A DNA stretch of 64,000 bases from Taibaiella sp. (GCA_019638495.1 JAHBTQ010000009.1:62001-126000), one strand, 5' to 3'. Shown: positions 35,508 to 45,364, counted from the first letter of the stretch. Notes: generated by a model not told the origin, from the letters alone. Translations and numbers: made by a program.

Positions 35508-37154
35508 CTACTTCATCATTGCCATCAACTTGGCATCGCGGCCATAGATGTCGCGGGTAAAGACTATGTGATTGTTGGTAGAATCTTCGAACGTGGTTAG
35601 ATAGGTGATATATACAGGGATGTGCGTTTTCAAGTTTTCCCACTTGGTTTTGTGGGTTTGTATCATGGTATCCAGCTTGCCCTGCGTAAATTCCTTTCGT
35701 CCTTCTACGGCATTTAGAATGTACAATGCCATGGGCTGTGGCTCGTGTACGCGCACACAGCCACTACTGAGGGCACGGTCCTTCTTGCCAAAGTCTTCGC
35801 GGTGAGGCGTATCATGTAGATAGATGTCCCATTTGTTAGGCATATTGAATTTTACATAGCCAAGCGAGTTGTCGTCGCCCGGTGCCTGGCGGTAAGAGAA
35901 AGTGCGATAGTTCCGCGCATTCACCTCTCGTACACTCACCTGGTTACCTTTCTTGTCGTAAATGCGTAGCCCTTTCTTAACCAGGTAATCCTTACCGTCT
36001 TTCTGTATACCAGGCAGCACATCCTTTTTCAAAATGGTAGGAGGCACACCCCATGGCGGGTTTACCACTATATGCTTCATGTCGGCATTGAGCGATGGCG
36101 TCTGGCGAATAGTGCGCCCCACCACTACACGTTTGTGCATCACATTGGTGGCATCCTTTCTAAAATATAGTTCCATCAGGGGCACATTAACCACGATGTA
36201 AAGGTCACCCGGAGTTTGTTTCATCCAGCGTAGGCGCTCCATGTTTGCAGCAAGTTGCTTCAGCGTGGTCTCCGGTGAAATAGCCAGTGTAGCCAATGTA
36301 GCTTCATCCAGCTTGCGGGTAGGTTTCAGCGAGTGATAGTTCTGGTAGGCGAGAATTAGTTGTGCCCTATCGCTTATGGTATCGCTATGCTCTATTTCCA
36401 GCCAGGGCATTTCTGATTGAATGATGTAGTCTGCGCTCACACGTGTCACTTCATCCATCTGCCCGCTCTGCTGCAGGTTGAATTTAGCGTTAAGGTAGGA
36501 GCTATCATCCTGCAGCACATAATACCTCCTGTATTCATTACGCAGCAGTGCATAAGTGGGCCACTCGCTGCGAAACTCCATTAGCGAAGGAAATTCACCC
36601 TCTGCATTTACCAGTCTTTCCGGTCCCGCCCATGCAGAGTCATTTGAATGATACCACAATGAGTCTGCTTTGCGCGGGAGAATATTCCCGAACAGCAGGA
36701 ACCGGGCAGCGGCCAGGTAATCCCTGGTGAGCAAAGTATCGAACTTTAACGCGTCCTCCAGTGTATTCTTCTTTGTCGTGTCCAGCTTTTCGCGCAAAGC
36801 TTTTATCTCATCAAGCTTATACTTGTCCAGGCCTGCTCCATCCCAAAGCATGTCATCAAGCTCTTCAATAAGCCTATTTGCCGCCTGGCTGGCTTTGTAG
36901 CGCTCATTTATCCATATGGGTTGGTAATCGTCAAGTGCATAGACCAATCTCACATCATTCGACAAGGAACGTTTTACTTGCAATGCGGTGTCAGGAGAAG
37001 GCAACAAGCCACTGAGGCGATCGGCAAAGGACTCATCGGCAAAACCTGCCCGCCCCGGTCTGTTATGGCGCCGGTTACAAGAGGCAGCAAAAAATGTGAG
37101 GAAAACTAATACTGCAAATGTCAGTGATGTGGTGAAACAGGTCTTACGAAGCAT
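35508..37154 (-). CDS. L,D-transpeptidase (YcbB/LdtD-like), lipoprotein
   Basis: 548 residues. Residues 1-26 form a lipoprotein signal peptide with the Cys in LTFFAASC. A scaffold of ~300 residues follows, with the DDYQPIWI and LDEATLATLAI segments typical of the long YcbB branch. The YkuD catalytic domain is at ~325-500: YIVVNVPLMELYF start, HIVVNPPWGVP, DIYLHDTPHREDF and the signature SSGCVRVHEP with catalytic Cys. These enzymes make 3-3 crosslinks in peptidoglycan, acting in the periplasm. It is convergent with the DoxX-like gene, the two stop codons being adjacent. Confidence 0.9.
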   Translation of the reverse strand: MLRKTCFTTSLTFAVLVFLTFFAASCNRRHNRPGRAGFADESFADRLSGLLPSPDTALQVKRSLSNDVRLVYALDDYQPIWINERYKASQAANRLIEELDDMLWDGAGLDKYKLDEIKALREKLDTTKKNTLEDALKFDTLLTRDYLAAARFLLFGNILPRKADSLWYHSNDSAWAGPERLVNAEGEFPSLMEFRSEWPTYALLRNEYRRYYVLQDDSSYLNAKFNLQQSGQMDEVTRVSADYIIQSEMPWLEIEHSDTISDRAQLILAYQNYHSLKPTRKLDEATLATLAISPETTLKQLAANMERLRWMKQTPGDLYIVVNVPLMELYFRKDATNVMHKRVVVGRTIRQTPSLNADMKHIVVNPPWGVPPTILKKDVLPGIQKDGKDYLVKKGLRIYDKKGNQVSVREVNARNYRTFSYRQAPGDDNSLGYVKFNMPNKWDIYLHDTPHREDFGKKDRALSSGCVRVHEPQPMALYILNAVEGRKEFTQGKLDTMIQTHKTKWENLKTHIPVYITYLTTFEDSTNNHIVFTRDIYGRDAKLMAMMK

Positions 37155-37267
37155 AATGTACGGTATATCCGCAATTTTTAATGTTTGCCGTAATATCGGT
37201 TACCGGCAACACGCCAAAAATACTGAAAATGAATACGATAATTGTTTTTGAACTGTTGCACGATTCC

Positions 37268-37332
37268 GAGTATTGCTGATAAAGTGCTGTTAAACGCTGC
37301 AGCCCGGGGTTTTATCAGTATTGCTAATACTC
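37268..37332. promoter_or_regulatory. stem-loop upstream of ribBA
   Basis: GAGTATT (37268-37274) pairs with AATACTC (37326-37332) and CTGATAAA (37276-37283) with TTTATCAG (37311-37318); one side has a 7-base bulge. It sits ~50 bp before the predicted promoter, so it is more likely an operator or repeat than a leader structure. Confidence 0.35.
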
Positions 37333-37382
37333 ACATAGCCGTCATTTTGCTTTTGCCATGATTTTCAGCGGTTATTACATCG

Positions 37383-37390
37383 TACCTTTG
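37383..37390 (+). promoter_or_regulatory. TACCTTTG -7 box of ribBA
   Basis: TAnnTTTG match, 40 bp before the ATG at 37431. TTTG at 37352-37355 is too far for the normal spacing, so only the -7 element is supported. Confidence 0.45.
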
Positions 37391-37430
37391 CACGCAACCT
37401 GCGGGGAACTAGACTTGCAGACATTTGAAT

Positions 37431-38630
37431 ATGCTGGATACGATTGAATCAGCCCTTGAAGACCTGAGGCAGGGCAAGTTACTGATAGTAGTGGATGACG
37501 AAGACCGCGAGAACGAAGGCGATTTTATAGCTGCCGCCGATACTGTGACACCCGAAATCATCAATTTCATGTCGAAACACGGACGCGGACTCATCTGCGC
37601 TCCTGTTACCGAGCAGCGCTGTAATGAGCTAAGGCTGAACCTGATGGTGGAAGACAATACTGTTCTTCACCAAACACCTTTTACTGTTTCTGTAGACCTG
37701 ATAGGTAATGGCTGCACCACTGGCATTTCTGCCCATGACCGTGCCAAAACGGTACAGGCGCTGGTGGACCCAAATACGAAACCTGAAGACCTGGGCCGCC
37801 CGGGGCATATCTTCCCGCTACGCGCACGCAATGAAGGTGTGCTGCGCCGCGCAGGTCATACAGAGGCAACGGTGGACCTTGCCCGCCTGGCAGGCATGTC
37901 GCCCGCAGGTGTGCTCGTGGAGATAATGAATGATGATGGCACCATGGCGCGTATGCCGCAGCTACAAGAAATAGCTAAGAAATTCGACCTGAAGATCATC
38001 TCGATAAAGGACCTTATCTCTTACCGCCTACAAAAAGAAACGCTGATAACTGAGGAGGTGCGCGTGCACCTGCCCACTAAGTTTGGCAACTTTGAGTTGG
38101 TAGCATTCAAGCAGACGAACACCGGCGAAAACCACCTCGCATTGGTGAAAGGCACTTGGGAAAAAGACGAACCTGTTTTAGTGCGCGTGCATAGCTCATG
38201 CGTAACCGGTGATATTCTGCACAGCCTTCGCTGCGACTGCGGCGACCAGCTGGATGCTGCCATGAAGATGGTAGAAGAAGCCGGCAAGGGAGTGATTCTG
38301 TATATGAACCAGGAAGGACGCGGGATAGGCCTGATGAACAAACTGAAGGCATACAAGCTGCAGGAAGAGGGCAAAGACACCGTGGAGGCAAACCTGGCAC
38401 TAGGCTTTAAGAATGACCAGCGCGACTATGGCGTAGGTGCACAGATTCTGCGCCACCTGGGCATTTCAAAAATGAAATTGCTTAGCAATAATCCACGCAA
38501 ACGCGCTGGCATGCTGGGATATGGACTGGAGATTGTTGAGAACGTAGCGATAGAAATAACGCCCAATCAGCATAACGAGTTCTACCTTAAGACAAAGCGT
38601 GATAAACTGGGCCATGAGATATTGAAGTGA
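37431..38630 (+). CDS. ribBA: bifunctional 3,4-dihydroxy-2-butanone-4-phosphate synthase / GTP cyclohydrolase II
   Basis: 399 residues from the ATG at 37431; a TTG two codons upstream is rejected. Residues ~1-200 are RibB, with DDEDRENEGD (metal/substrate acids), HGRGLICAPVT and RRAGHTEATVDLA. Residues ~205-399 are RibA, with the zinc Cys cluster CVTGDILHSLRCDCGDQ, the GTP site EGRGIGLMNK and LLSNNPRK. Together they make the two precursors of riboflavin. No other rib gene is nearby. I looked for an FMN riboswitch upstream and did not find its conserved core. Confidence 0.96.
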   Translation: MLDTIESALEDLRQGKLLIVVDDEDRENEGDFIAAADTVTPEIINFMSKHGRGLICAPVTEQRCNELRLNLMVEDNTVLHQTPFTVSVDLIGNGCTTGISAHDRAKTVQALVDPNTKPEDLGRPGHIFPLRARNEGVLRRAGHTEATVDLARLAGMSPAGVLVEIMNDDGTMARMPQLQEIAKKFDLKIISIKDLISYRLQKETLITEEVRVHLPTKFGNFELVAFKQTNTGENHLALVKGTWEKDEPVLVRVHSSCVTGDILHSLRCDCGDQLDAAMKMVEEAGKGVILYMNQEGRGIGLMNKLKAYKLQEEGKDTVEANLALGFKNDQRDYGVGAQILRHLGISKMKLLSNNPRKRAGMLGYGLEIVENVAIEITPNQHNEFYLKTKRDKLGHEILK

Positions 38631-38685
38631 ACCAGCCCACATTCTTAATTGCTATTTATTACCGTTAAGTAACTTGCGAGTCCTT

Positions 38686-40017
38686 ATGAGATATTTTGGA
38701 CTCGCTTTTGTTATTCTCTTCAGCATCTCGTGCAGCGCACAAAAGAAATCGCGGATCGTATTCTTCAGGATGGACGTGCCCATTGGGCCGGAGTCTTCCG
38801 CATTTAAAGAGGTACGCAACTTTTCGGACGAGCTAAAGAGAAATGAAGAGACAATAGCTTCACTACGCTCACCCTCGGTATATATCTACGAGACTGACTC
38901 CTTAACGGGCAGCTACTACCTTGCTGCAAAGCCCGGGCGAAACCCCGACGTGCAGAAGGCAGAACTGAAAGGAGAACCCGGCAGTATCACATTTGTTCGC
39001 ATCTCCATAGGCGATGTAGAAGAAGCCACATGCCATGCGGAAATTCTCGATGTGGCGGAATTCCACGACTATTATGATAATGCGATGTGGCTTAGGAAGA
39101 AGCTATCAGCCAAGGGATTCAAGTCTGTGGAACAACTTACAAAGGGGTATGAGTTGATGCCGTTGAAGCCAATGGGCAGCGAGCATTTTAATCTTTACGT
39201 GAAAATCAGGCGAAGCCTCACCGACACTGCCTTCCTTGGCGTCTTCGATATTCCTGTCAAACGAGACTCGGCAAGGATTTTCAGCGTAGCAACAGAAGAC
39301 CCCGACGGGCAAATACTGGTAACAAATTACTTTGCAAAAACAGGCAAAATAGAATCAAAATGCCATTATCTGTCGCTGGACTCCGAGAGCAAGACCGGTC
39401 ACTATGAAGAATATTTTGAAAGCGGGAACCTGGAGAGCTCCGGGACGTGTAAAAACAACAAGCGAGACGGGCACTGGGAATACTACTATGACACTGCTAC
39501 CAAGGCACTGTGGTATGAATGCACGTATAAGGAAGGATACGAAGAAGGCGTACTAAAAAGCTACTACCCCAGCGGCAAGCTAAAACGCGAGGAATTTCAC
39601 CACTGTTTTATAGATACAGTTGAATATGGCCCCAGAAAAGCCAGAAAAACCTACGTAAAGCGAACCGACTCAATTATGAGTGGAAAACGCTTTGACGAGA
39701 GCGGCCAACCCATAACCTTTACACCATTTGAGATCATGTCCAAACCCTCCTATGACCTGAATGCGTTCCTGGCAAAAAATATCAAATACCCTGATTCCGC
39801 CCGTGAAAACGATATCGAAGGTCGGGTTATGTTAAGATTCCTCATAGACAAGAAAGGCGAAATGCACGACCTTACCATAATGCAAGGAGTATCGGCAGAC
39901 ATAAACCGCGAAGCCATAAAGGCAGTGCACGCACTACCACCGTGGAATGCCGCCATTAGAGACGACGAACCCGTAAGCGTCATTTTTACCTTGCCGATTC
40001 AGTTCAGACTTGAATAG
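38686..40017 (+). CDS. exported MORN/YwqK-repeat protein with C-terminal TonB domain
   Basis: 443 residues from the ATG at 38686 (a TTG at 38674 is rejected). MRYFGLAFVILFSISCSAQ is a signal peptide with a possible lipobox Cys. The central part (~235-320) has MORN_2/YwqK-type repeats: GHYEEYFESGNLESSG, DGHWEYYYDTATKALWYE and GVLKSYYPSGKLKREEF. The last ~85 residues are a TonB C-terminal domain (IKYPDSARENDIEGRVMLRF ... LPIQFRLE). There is no N-terminal transmembrane anchor of a classical TonB, so it is one of the lipoprotein-like TonB-C proteins common in Bacteroidota, of unclear role. Confidence 0.8.
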   Translation: MRYFGLAFVILFSISCSAQKKSRIVFFRMDVPIGPESSAFKEVRNFSDELKRNEETIASLRSPSVYIYETDSLTGSYYLAAKPGRNPDVQKAELKGEPGSITFVRISIGDVEEATCHAEILDVAEFHDYYDNAMWLRKKLSAKGFKSVEQLTKGYELMPLKPMGSEHFNLYVKIRRSLTDTAFLGVFDIPVKRDSARIFSVATEDPDGQILVTNYFAKTGKIESKCHYLSLDSESKTGHYEEYFESGNLESSGTCKNNKRDGHWEYYYDTATKALWYECTYKEGYEEGVLKSYYPSGKLKREEFHHCFIDTVEYGPRKARKTYVKRTDSIMSGKRFDESGQPITFTPFEIMSKPSYDLNAFLAKNIKYPDSARENDIEGRVMLRFLIDKKGEMHDLTIMQGVSADINREAIKAVHALPPWNAAIRDDEPVSVIFTLPIQFRLE

Positions 40018-40042
40018 CGCTACTACGCATTTGCTTTTTCAC

Positions 40043-43000
40043 TTACCGCATCAGCGTCACATTACCCTGGCGCTTTTCTACCTGACCATCAAGGAAAGTG
40101 GCGTCTATAGTATAGACATACACACCTTCCGGTTGGGCATTGCCGTGGAATGACCCATCCCAGCCGCTACCTTCTACTTTCTCTGTTTCAAACAGCAACT
40201 GACCCCAGCGATTAAATATCTGCAACTTGAAGGATGAAAGTCCCTTGCCGGCGAGTGGGCGTGGCAGGAAGTAGTCATTTACACCATCTCCATTGGGTGT
40301 AAATGCGTTAGGAACATGCAGGTAGCAATCCTGGTCTACCGTCAACGTATCTACAGCCGTGCAGCCATCTACTATCATACGCACCCAGTAGTGCCCCGCG
40401 GAACCCACTTTAATAGTGCTTGTCTTTTCGCCTGTGCTCCATGACCAGCGAATACCGGGCACACCATCGTAGCGGCTATCGCCAATGGTTATAGGGTTAC
40501 TGCCCGGGCAGATAGTAGTATCATTGCCCAGCATCGTTTGCGGATTAGAGAATATCCAAACCGTGCGCGAAGCCGATGTGTCAGGACATGCCCGATAGTC
40601 TGCATTGAACTTCACGCTTAGCGCTCCGCTCGCATTGAATGAATGCACAACCGGATTCTGGTCAAAAATGCTTGTGCCATCTCCGAAAGTCCAACGAACG
40701 CCCGTGCATCCCTGCTGTGCATAGATGCCGGTGAATGTAACTACCCTGCCGCTACACAAAACTGAGTCTGTGAGGTCTATGCGCACGGCACTGATAGAGT
40801 CTACGATCATTGATGAACGTGCGGTATCGCGACAAGGACCATCGTTGGATACCACAAGCCTTATGGGGAATATGCCGGTACGTTCATAAACATGTACGGG
40901 AGAAGCGATCGTGCTAGTGCTCCCGTCACCGAACGTCCAGGCATATTTCAACCCAATACCTAAGGAGGTATTAGTGAATACCACATCACTCCCGGTACAG
41001 ATAAAGCTATCCGGCGTTTGTGTGTAGCCTGCCTTTAGGATATTATGGATTGCTATGGTTTTTGAAATGCTATCAGTGCAACGGGAGTTGGTAATGGTAA
41101 GGGTAGTAGGATAGTCGCCGGGCGTGTCGAATATGTGCACAGGGTGTGTGGCTGTGCTCGTATTGCCATCGCCAAACGTCCATGTGTAAGTAAGGTCGGC
41201 AGCCGGTATGGAGCCATTTGTATAGTACACAGTGTCTGCCTTGCACGTTTGTTTCATCACGAAATCAAATGCGGGAATAATTGGAGGGTCAACAAGCGTA
41301 ACGGGCCCAAGGATATTAGACACACAAACGCCACCGGTACGAGCCACAAAGTCTGAGTAGGTGCCATCGCAAAGTCCGTTTATGTATACAATGCTATCTG
41401 CACCGATCGTGGCGACCACAGGCGTTTGTGGGACCCCGTTCCGTTTAAAAGTGATAGTGTCCGTCTGCCCGGGATACAATCCGTACAACCTGATCCTTCC
41501 ATCACACCATCCGCATTTAGTCGCATTCTGGTAGGTGATAGCCCGCATGGTAAATGGCGGCACCGTAAGGTTAGCAGGGCCCAATGTATTTGACACACAA
41601 ACACCACCGGTGCGGGCTACAAAGTTGTCATACAAACCGGCACACAGACCGGCGAGGTAGATATTGCTATCGGCACCCACCAGTTGCACTATGGGTGTCT
41701 GCGCCACACCATCTTTGGTATAAGAGAGCGTATCAAGGTTGCCGGGATGTGCTCCGTGAATCGTGATGGTTCCGGTGCAAATGCCACAATACGGCGGATT
41801 GGTAAACGTGATCCTATCAATGAGGAATGGTGGCACCGTGAGTATCACAGGCCCCAATGTGTTTGACACACAAACACCTCCGGTACGGGCTATGAAGTTA
41901 TCATAAACACCCGCGCATAAACTCGTGAGATAAATATTGCTATCCGCCCCAACAAGTTGTATGATGGGAGGCTGAGGAATTCCATCCTTGGTATAGCTTA
42001 CGGTATCCAGGTTGCCGGGATGCGCACCGTGAATGGTAATGGTGCCGGTGCAGAGACCGCAGTAAGGCGGATTGGTGAATGTGAGCCGGTCAATAGTAAA
42101 CGGAGGCACTGCAAGCGTAACCGGCCCCAATGTGTTTGACACACAAACACCACCTGTGCGCGCTATGAAATTGTCATATACGCCCGCGCACAAGCCTGTC
42201 AGGTATATATTACTATCAGCACCCACCAACTGCACTATTGGTGGCTGGGCAATCCCATCCCTGGTGTAGCTAACTGTATCGAGATTTCCCGGATGCGCTC
42301 CATGTATAGTAATAGTTCCGGTGCAAATGCCGCAGTATGGTGGATTAGTAAAGGTGAGCCTGTCTATCGTAAACGGAGGAACCGTAAGCGTAACAGGCCC
42401 AAGAGTATTTGACACACAAACGCCGGCAGTACGAGCTATGAAGTTATCATAAACACCAGCACACAACCCTGTGATATAAATATTGCTATCTGCCCCTACC
42501 AACTGTACGATCGGTGGCTGGGCTATACCGTCTTTGGTAAAGTTTACGGTATCAAGATTTCCGGGATGTGCACCGTGAATAGTGATAGTTCCCGTACAGA
42601 TACCGCAATACGGCGGATTAGTGAACATGAGCCTATCAATCGTAAACGGCGGCACAATGAGCGTTACCGGGCCCAACATGTTTGAAACACATATCCCTCC
42701 GGTGCGCGCTACAAAATTGTCATACACACCAGCACACAGCCCTGTAATGGTTATGGTACTGTCAGTAGCTACCGTTGCTATATGGGTCTGTGGCACACCA
42801 CCCTTTGTGTAAGAAATAGTATCGAGCTGGCCCGGGTACAAACCATGTAAAGTGATGGAACCATTGCACATTCCGCAATAGTCAGGATTAACCGAGGTGA
42901 GCCCGCTCATGGTAAACGGTGGCACAGTGAGCGTATCCGGCCCCAGTATGTTAGACACACAAATACCTCCTGTCCTTACCACAATGTTGCTGTAAACACC

Positions 43001-45235
43001 CGCACACAATCCTGTAAGCACAGCAGTACTGTCGGCGCCTATAGTGCGCACAACATAAGGTTGCGGCACACCGTCCTTGTTGTAGGTAATGGTATCGGTC
43101 ATGAAGGGGCGCAGACCATAAATGGTAATAGTGCCAGTGCAAATACCACAATATGGCGGGTTGGTGTGCGACGTGGTGCGAGCGGTGAATGGCGGTGTAG
43201 CTATGGTCACCGGCCCAAGAACGTTTGACACGCACACGCCCGCTGTGCGCGCCTGAAAGTTGTGATAATATCCCGGGCAGAGACCGGTTATGGTCACAGT
43301 GCTGTCGGCTCCGATTACCGTCACTATTTCCGGTTGCAGCACTCCGCTTTTGAAATACGTAATGGTATCGAGCATGCCGGGTCGCAATCCCCAAAGTTTC
43401 ACTACCCCATCGCATGCACCACAATAGGTGGGGTCTGTCTTCACGATAGTGTACATCAGGAAAGCCGGATTCACCAGCGTATAAGGCCCAACCGGAGTAG
43501 CTGTACAGTACCGCCCATTAGACACCGTGATACCGGAATATGTTCCTGCCGTTAACCCGGTAAGTGTTATAGAGCCGTCACCCGCCACAGTTAGCAGCAG
43601 TGCAGGCTGCAGCACGCCGTTCTTGAAATACCTGACAGTGTCAGCCGCCCCCGACACAAGGCCAGACAGTTTTATCCAGCCATCAGTGGCACTGCAATAA
43701 GTAGGATTGCTGAACGTGACCGTGGGAGGCGGAAATGATGGTGCGGTTAGGGTGATACTCGCTGTTGATTTGCACCCGCTGGCCGGCGATACCACCGTAA
43801 AATTGTATGAGCCGGGGAGTAGGCTATCGATGAATGTTGCTGAAACCCCGGTGAACGTGTGGATGGTATCAAATGGAGTTACCGCCCTTGAAACCTTTAC
43901 CGTCCATGGCGAACCACCGCCGCCAAGATTCACAGATACTGCGGCCTGTGCATTGCAGGATGCTGCCGATGCCAGCGAAACAGTAATAGTAGGCTGTGGA
44001 AGCACATTGATGGTATATGCAATAGTTTGCTTACCCGCGAGTGGACAATTGTCGTCGGTATAAGTGCCGTAGAAAGTGTACGAACCCGGGGTGACACTTG
44101 ACGTAGACCAACTTATAAGACAATCCGGCGAGGGCGTACCATTGCCGGTAGTCGTAAACGAAAGCCCTGCGGGGAGACCGGATGTAGTTACAAAGATGTT
44201 GGTAGAAGAAGTAGAAGCAGCAGGGTAAATATGCATCGAATAGGAGCCAACACCCTGGCATATCCGGAAGTGAGTAGGATCTGTGATCGTGCCTGCTGTA
44301 GCTGTAGAAAGCGCACCGGTAGGGGGCGACGAAGTACACGTCTGCACTAGGAATGTCATCTCGCGCTGGCAGGAGCCAACGAATTGCCCTCCGCGATATT
44401 CACGGATATTATAAACCACCAGCGAGCGTTGTAATGCGCTGGGTGTAAAAGCTATCTGCCCCGTAGCAGGATCAAAAGACATGCTGCTCACTGCAAGTGG
44501 CGATGTGCCGCTATACGGCGCTATGTATGTAACACTGCCGCCCGTAGTGGCAAAGGTTGTACCGGCTATTCCGGGAACGAGTGCAAAATTCAACAGGTCT
44601 CCGTCGGCATCTACCGCACCGGGATTGTAGTTGTTTGCGGCAGAAAGGCAGAAGTAAGGCGTAGGTACATTCGTGAGCGTGGGACTGGAGTTGGGCGAGA
44701 CAAGATTGTTCAGCGTATCAATGAGCTGCGTATTTGTGCCGGGTGTAGTGAAAATATTGGTGATTGAAAGTGCACGGCCTGCAGTGGAGCCAACTAACTG
44801 ACCGGAGAATAAAAATCGCCACACGGCTGAGGGACCCGGAAGGGTATAATTTGCGCTATACACAAACTTCTTGATGCCTGGCGTAGGATTAGTAAGACTG
44901 CTACACTGGGTCAGCGAAAGGAATGCCGGGCAAACAGGCGTTATCTCTACCCCCGCCGTGGGCGGCTGAATGGCGAGATTGAATGAATCAAGATAGGAAC
45001 TGCCGTTGTATATGTGGATCTTTGGCGAGTTTGTAGACAGTGCGGCAAATGCTGAAGTAGTACTTGCTGATCCGCAGTCAGCATAGGCAATCAATGTGAC
45101 ACGATAAGTGTTTCCGCTAACGTGGGTATAGAATAGATCCATCCCCACCAGGTGGTTGGCGCCGGCAGTGAAACTGTTGAGAATCACGACTACCAGCAGG
45201 AGGAGTTTATAGTGCCAAAAATTACCGGCCTTCAT
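40043..45235 (-). CDS. giant secreted repeat protein, gliding-motility-type (T9SS type B) C-terminal domain
   Basis: 1730 residues. Residues 1-26 form a signal peptide (ending TAGA). Residues ~28-300 form the N-terminal domain common to this Bacteroidota class (VGMDLFYTHVSGNTYRVTLI, with CPAFLSLTQC and QREMTFLVQ). Ig-like segments lead to residues ~500-1318, which are nine tandem 91-residue repeats. Each has YCGxCxGxITIxG, DTxxYxKDGxxQPP, VGADSxxxxTGLCAGVY and ARTGGVCVSNTLGPVTL, i.e. four conserved Cys. Three PKD domains follow (WTFGDG motifs, ~1330-1560) and the C-terminal ~90 residues (FTPNGDGVNDYFLP ... GNVTLMR) are the type B sorting domain. It should be an extracellular adhesin or structural protein; no catalytic motif is visible. 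Confidence 0.88.
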   Translation of the reverse strand: MKAGNFWHYKLLLLVVVILNSFTAGANHLVGMDLFYTHVSGNTYRVTLIAYADCGSASTTSAFAALSTNSPKIHIYNGSSYLDSFNLAIQPPTAGVEITPVCPAFLSLTQCSSLTNPTPGIKKFVYSANYTLPGPSAVWRFLFSGQLVGSTAGRALSITNIFTTPGTNTQLIDTLNNLVSPNSSPTLTNVPTPYFCLSAANNYNPGAVDADGDLLNFALVPGIAGTTFATTGGSVTYIAPYSGTSPLAVSSMSFDPATGQIAFTPSALQRSLVVYNIREYRGGQFVGSCQREMTFLVQTCTSSPPTGALSTATAGTITDPTHFRICQGVGSYSMHIYPAASTSSTNIFVTTSGLPAGLSFTTTGNGTPSPDCLISWSTSSVTPGSYTFYGTYTDDNCPLAGKQTIAYTINVLPQPTITVSLASAASCNAQAAVSVNLGGGGSPWTVKVSRAVTPFDTIHTFTGVSATFIDSLLPGSYNFTVVSPASGCKSTASITLTAPSFPPPTVTFSNPTYCSATDGWIKLSGLVSGAADTVRYFKNGVLQPALLLTVAGDGSITLTGLTAGTYSGITVSNGRYCTATPVGPYTLVNPAFLMYTIVKTDPTYCGACDGVVKLWGLRPGMLDTITYFKSGVLQPEIVTVIGADSTVTITGLCPGYYHNFQARTAGVCVSNVLGPVTIATPPFTARTTSHTNPPYCGICTGTITIYGLRPFMTDTITYNKDGVPQPYVVRTIGADSTAVLTGLCAGVYSNIVVRTGGICVSNILGPDTLTVPPFTMSGLTSVNPDYCGMCNGSITLHGLYPGQLDTISYTKGGVPQTHIATVATDSTITITGLCAGVYDNFVARTGGICVSNMLGPVTLIVPPFTIDRLMFTNPPYCGICTGTITIHGAHPGNLDTVNFTKDGIAQPPIVQLVGADSNIYITGLCAGVYDNFIARTAGVCVSNTLGPVTLTVPPFTIDRLTFTNPPYCGICTGTITIHGAHPGNLDTVSYTRDGIAQPPIVQLVGADSNIYLTGLCAGVYDNFIARTGGVCVSNTLGPVTLAVPPFTIDRLTFTNPPYCGLCTGTITIHGAHPGNLDTVSYTKDGIPQPPIIQLVGADSNIYLTSLCAGVYDNFIARTGGVCVSNTLGPVILTVPPFLIDRITFTNPPYCGICTGTITIHGAHPGNLDTLSYTKDGVAQTPIVQLVGADSNIYLAGLCAGLYDNFVARTGGVCVSNTLGPANLTVPPFTMRAITYQNATKCGWCDGRIRLYGLYPGQTDTITFKRNGVPQTPVVATIGADSIVYINGLCDGTYSDFVARTGGVCVSNILGPVTLVDPPIIPAFDFVMKQTCKADTVYYTNGSIPAADLTYTWTFGDGNTSTATHPVHIFDTPGDYPTTLTITNSRCTDSISKTIAIHNILKAGYTQTPDSFICTGSDVVFTNTSLGIGLKYAWTFGDGSTSTIASPVHVYERTGIFPIRLVVSNDGPCRDTARSSMIVDSISAVRIDLTDSVLCSGRVVTFTGIYAQQGCTGVRWTFGDGTSIFDQNPVVHSFNASGALSVKFNADYRACPDTSASRTVWIFSNPQTMLGNDTTICPGSNPITIGDSRYDGVPGIRWSWSTGEKTSTIKVGSAGHYWVRMIVDGCTAVDTLTVDQDCYLHVPNAFTPNGDGVNDYFLPRPLAGKGLSSFKLQIFNRWGQLLFETEKVEGSGWDGSFHGNAQPEGVYVYTIDATFLDGQVEKRQGNVTLMR
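41281..43738 (-). repeat. nine tandem 273-bp coding repeats (91 residues each)
   Basis: Units repeat every 273 bp: TTTGACACACAAAC recurs at about 41588, 41861, 42134 and 42407. The four central units (~41550-42680) are almost identical in protein. The outer units are more diverged. Neighbouring units differ at many third codon positions. Confidence 0.85.
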
Positions 45236-45317
45236 AAGATCGCAGGTGAATACGTTACGTAGTCAAACAACGCTAAAATTATCAAAAATTCATCTCTTAA
45301 AAAAATTGCTATTTATT

Positions 45318-45349
45318 AAAAAAGCCGTTCCGGGATGGAACGGCTTTTT
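45318..45349 (-). terminator. rho-independent terminator of the 1122-residue T9SS protein gene
   Basis: Stem AAAGCCGTTCC / GGAACGGCTTT around GGGAT, with A and T runs on both sides. On the minus strand it lies 16 bp past the stop of the gene at 45365. The gap to the next minus-strand gene is ~80 bp, so the two giant genes are probably separate units. Confidence 0.8.
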
Positions 45350-45364
45350 GTTGAAGTGGTTTCG

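Noticed and set aside
37155..37430. FMN riboswitch upstream of ribBA
   Set aside because: The conserved FMN-aptamer strings (such as AGGGTGAAATTCCC-like) are absent; only a simple stem-loop is seen.
41281..43738. Tandem 273-bp repeats as a CRISPR or satellite
   Set aside because: The period is an exact multiple of three, the frame is open through all units and the protein is conserved, so this is a coding repeat.
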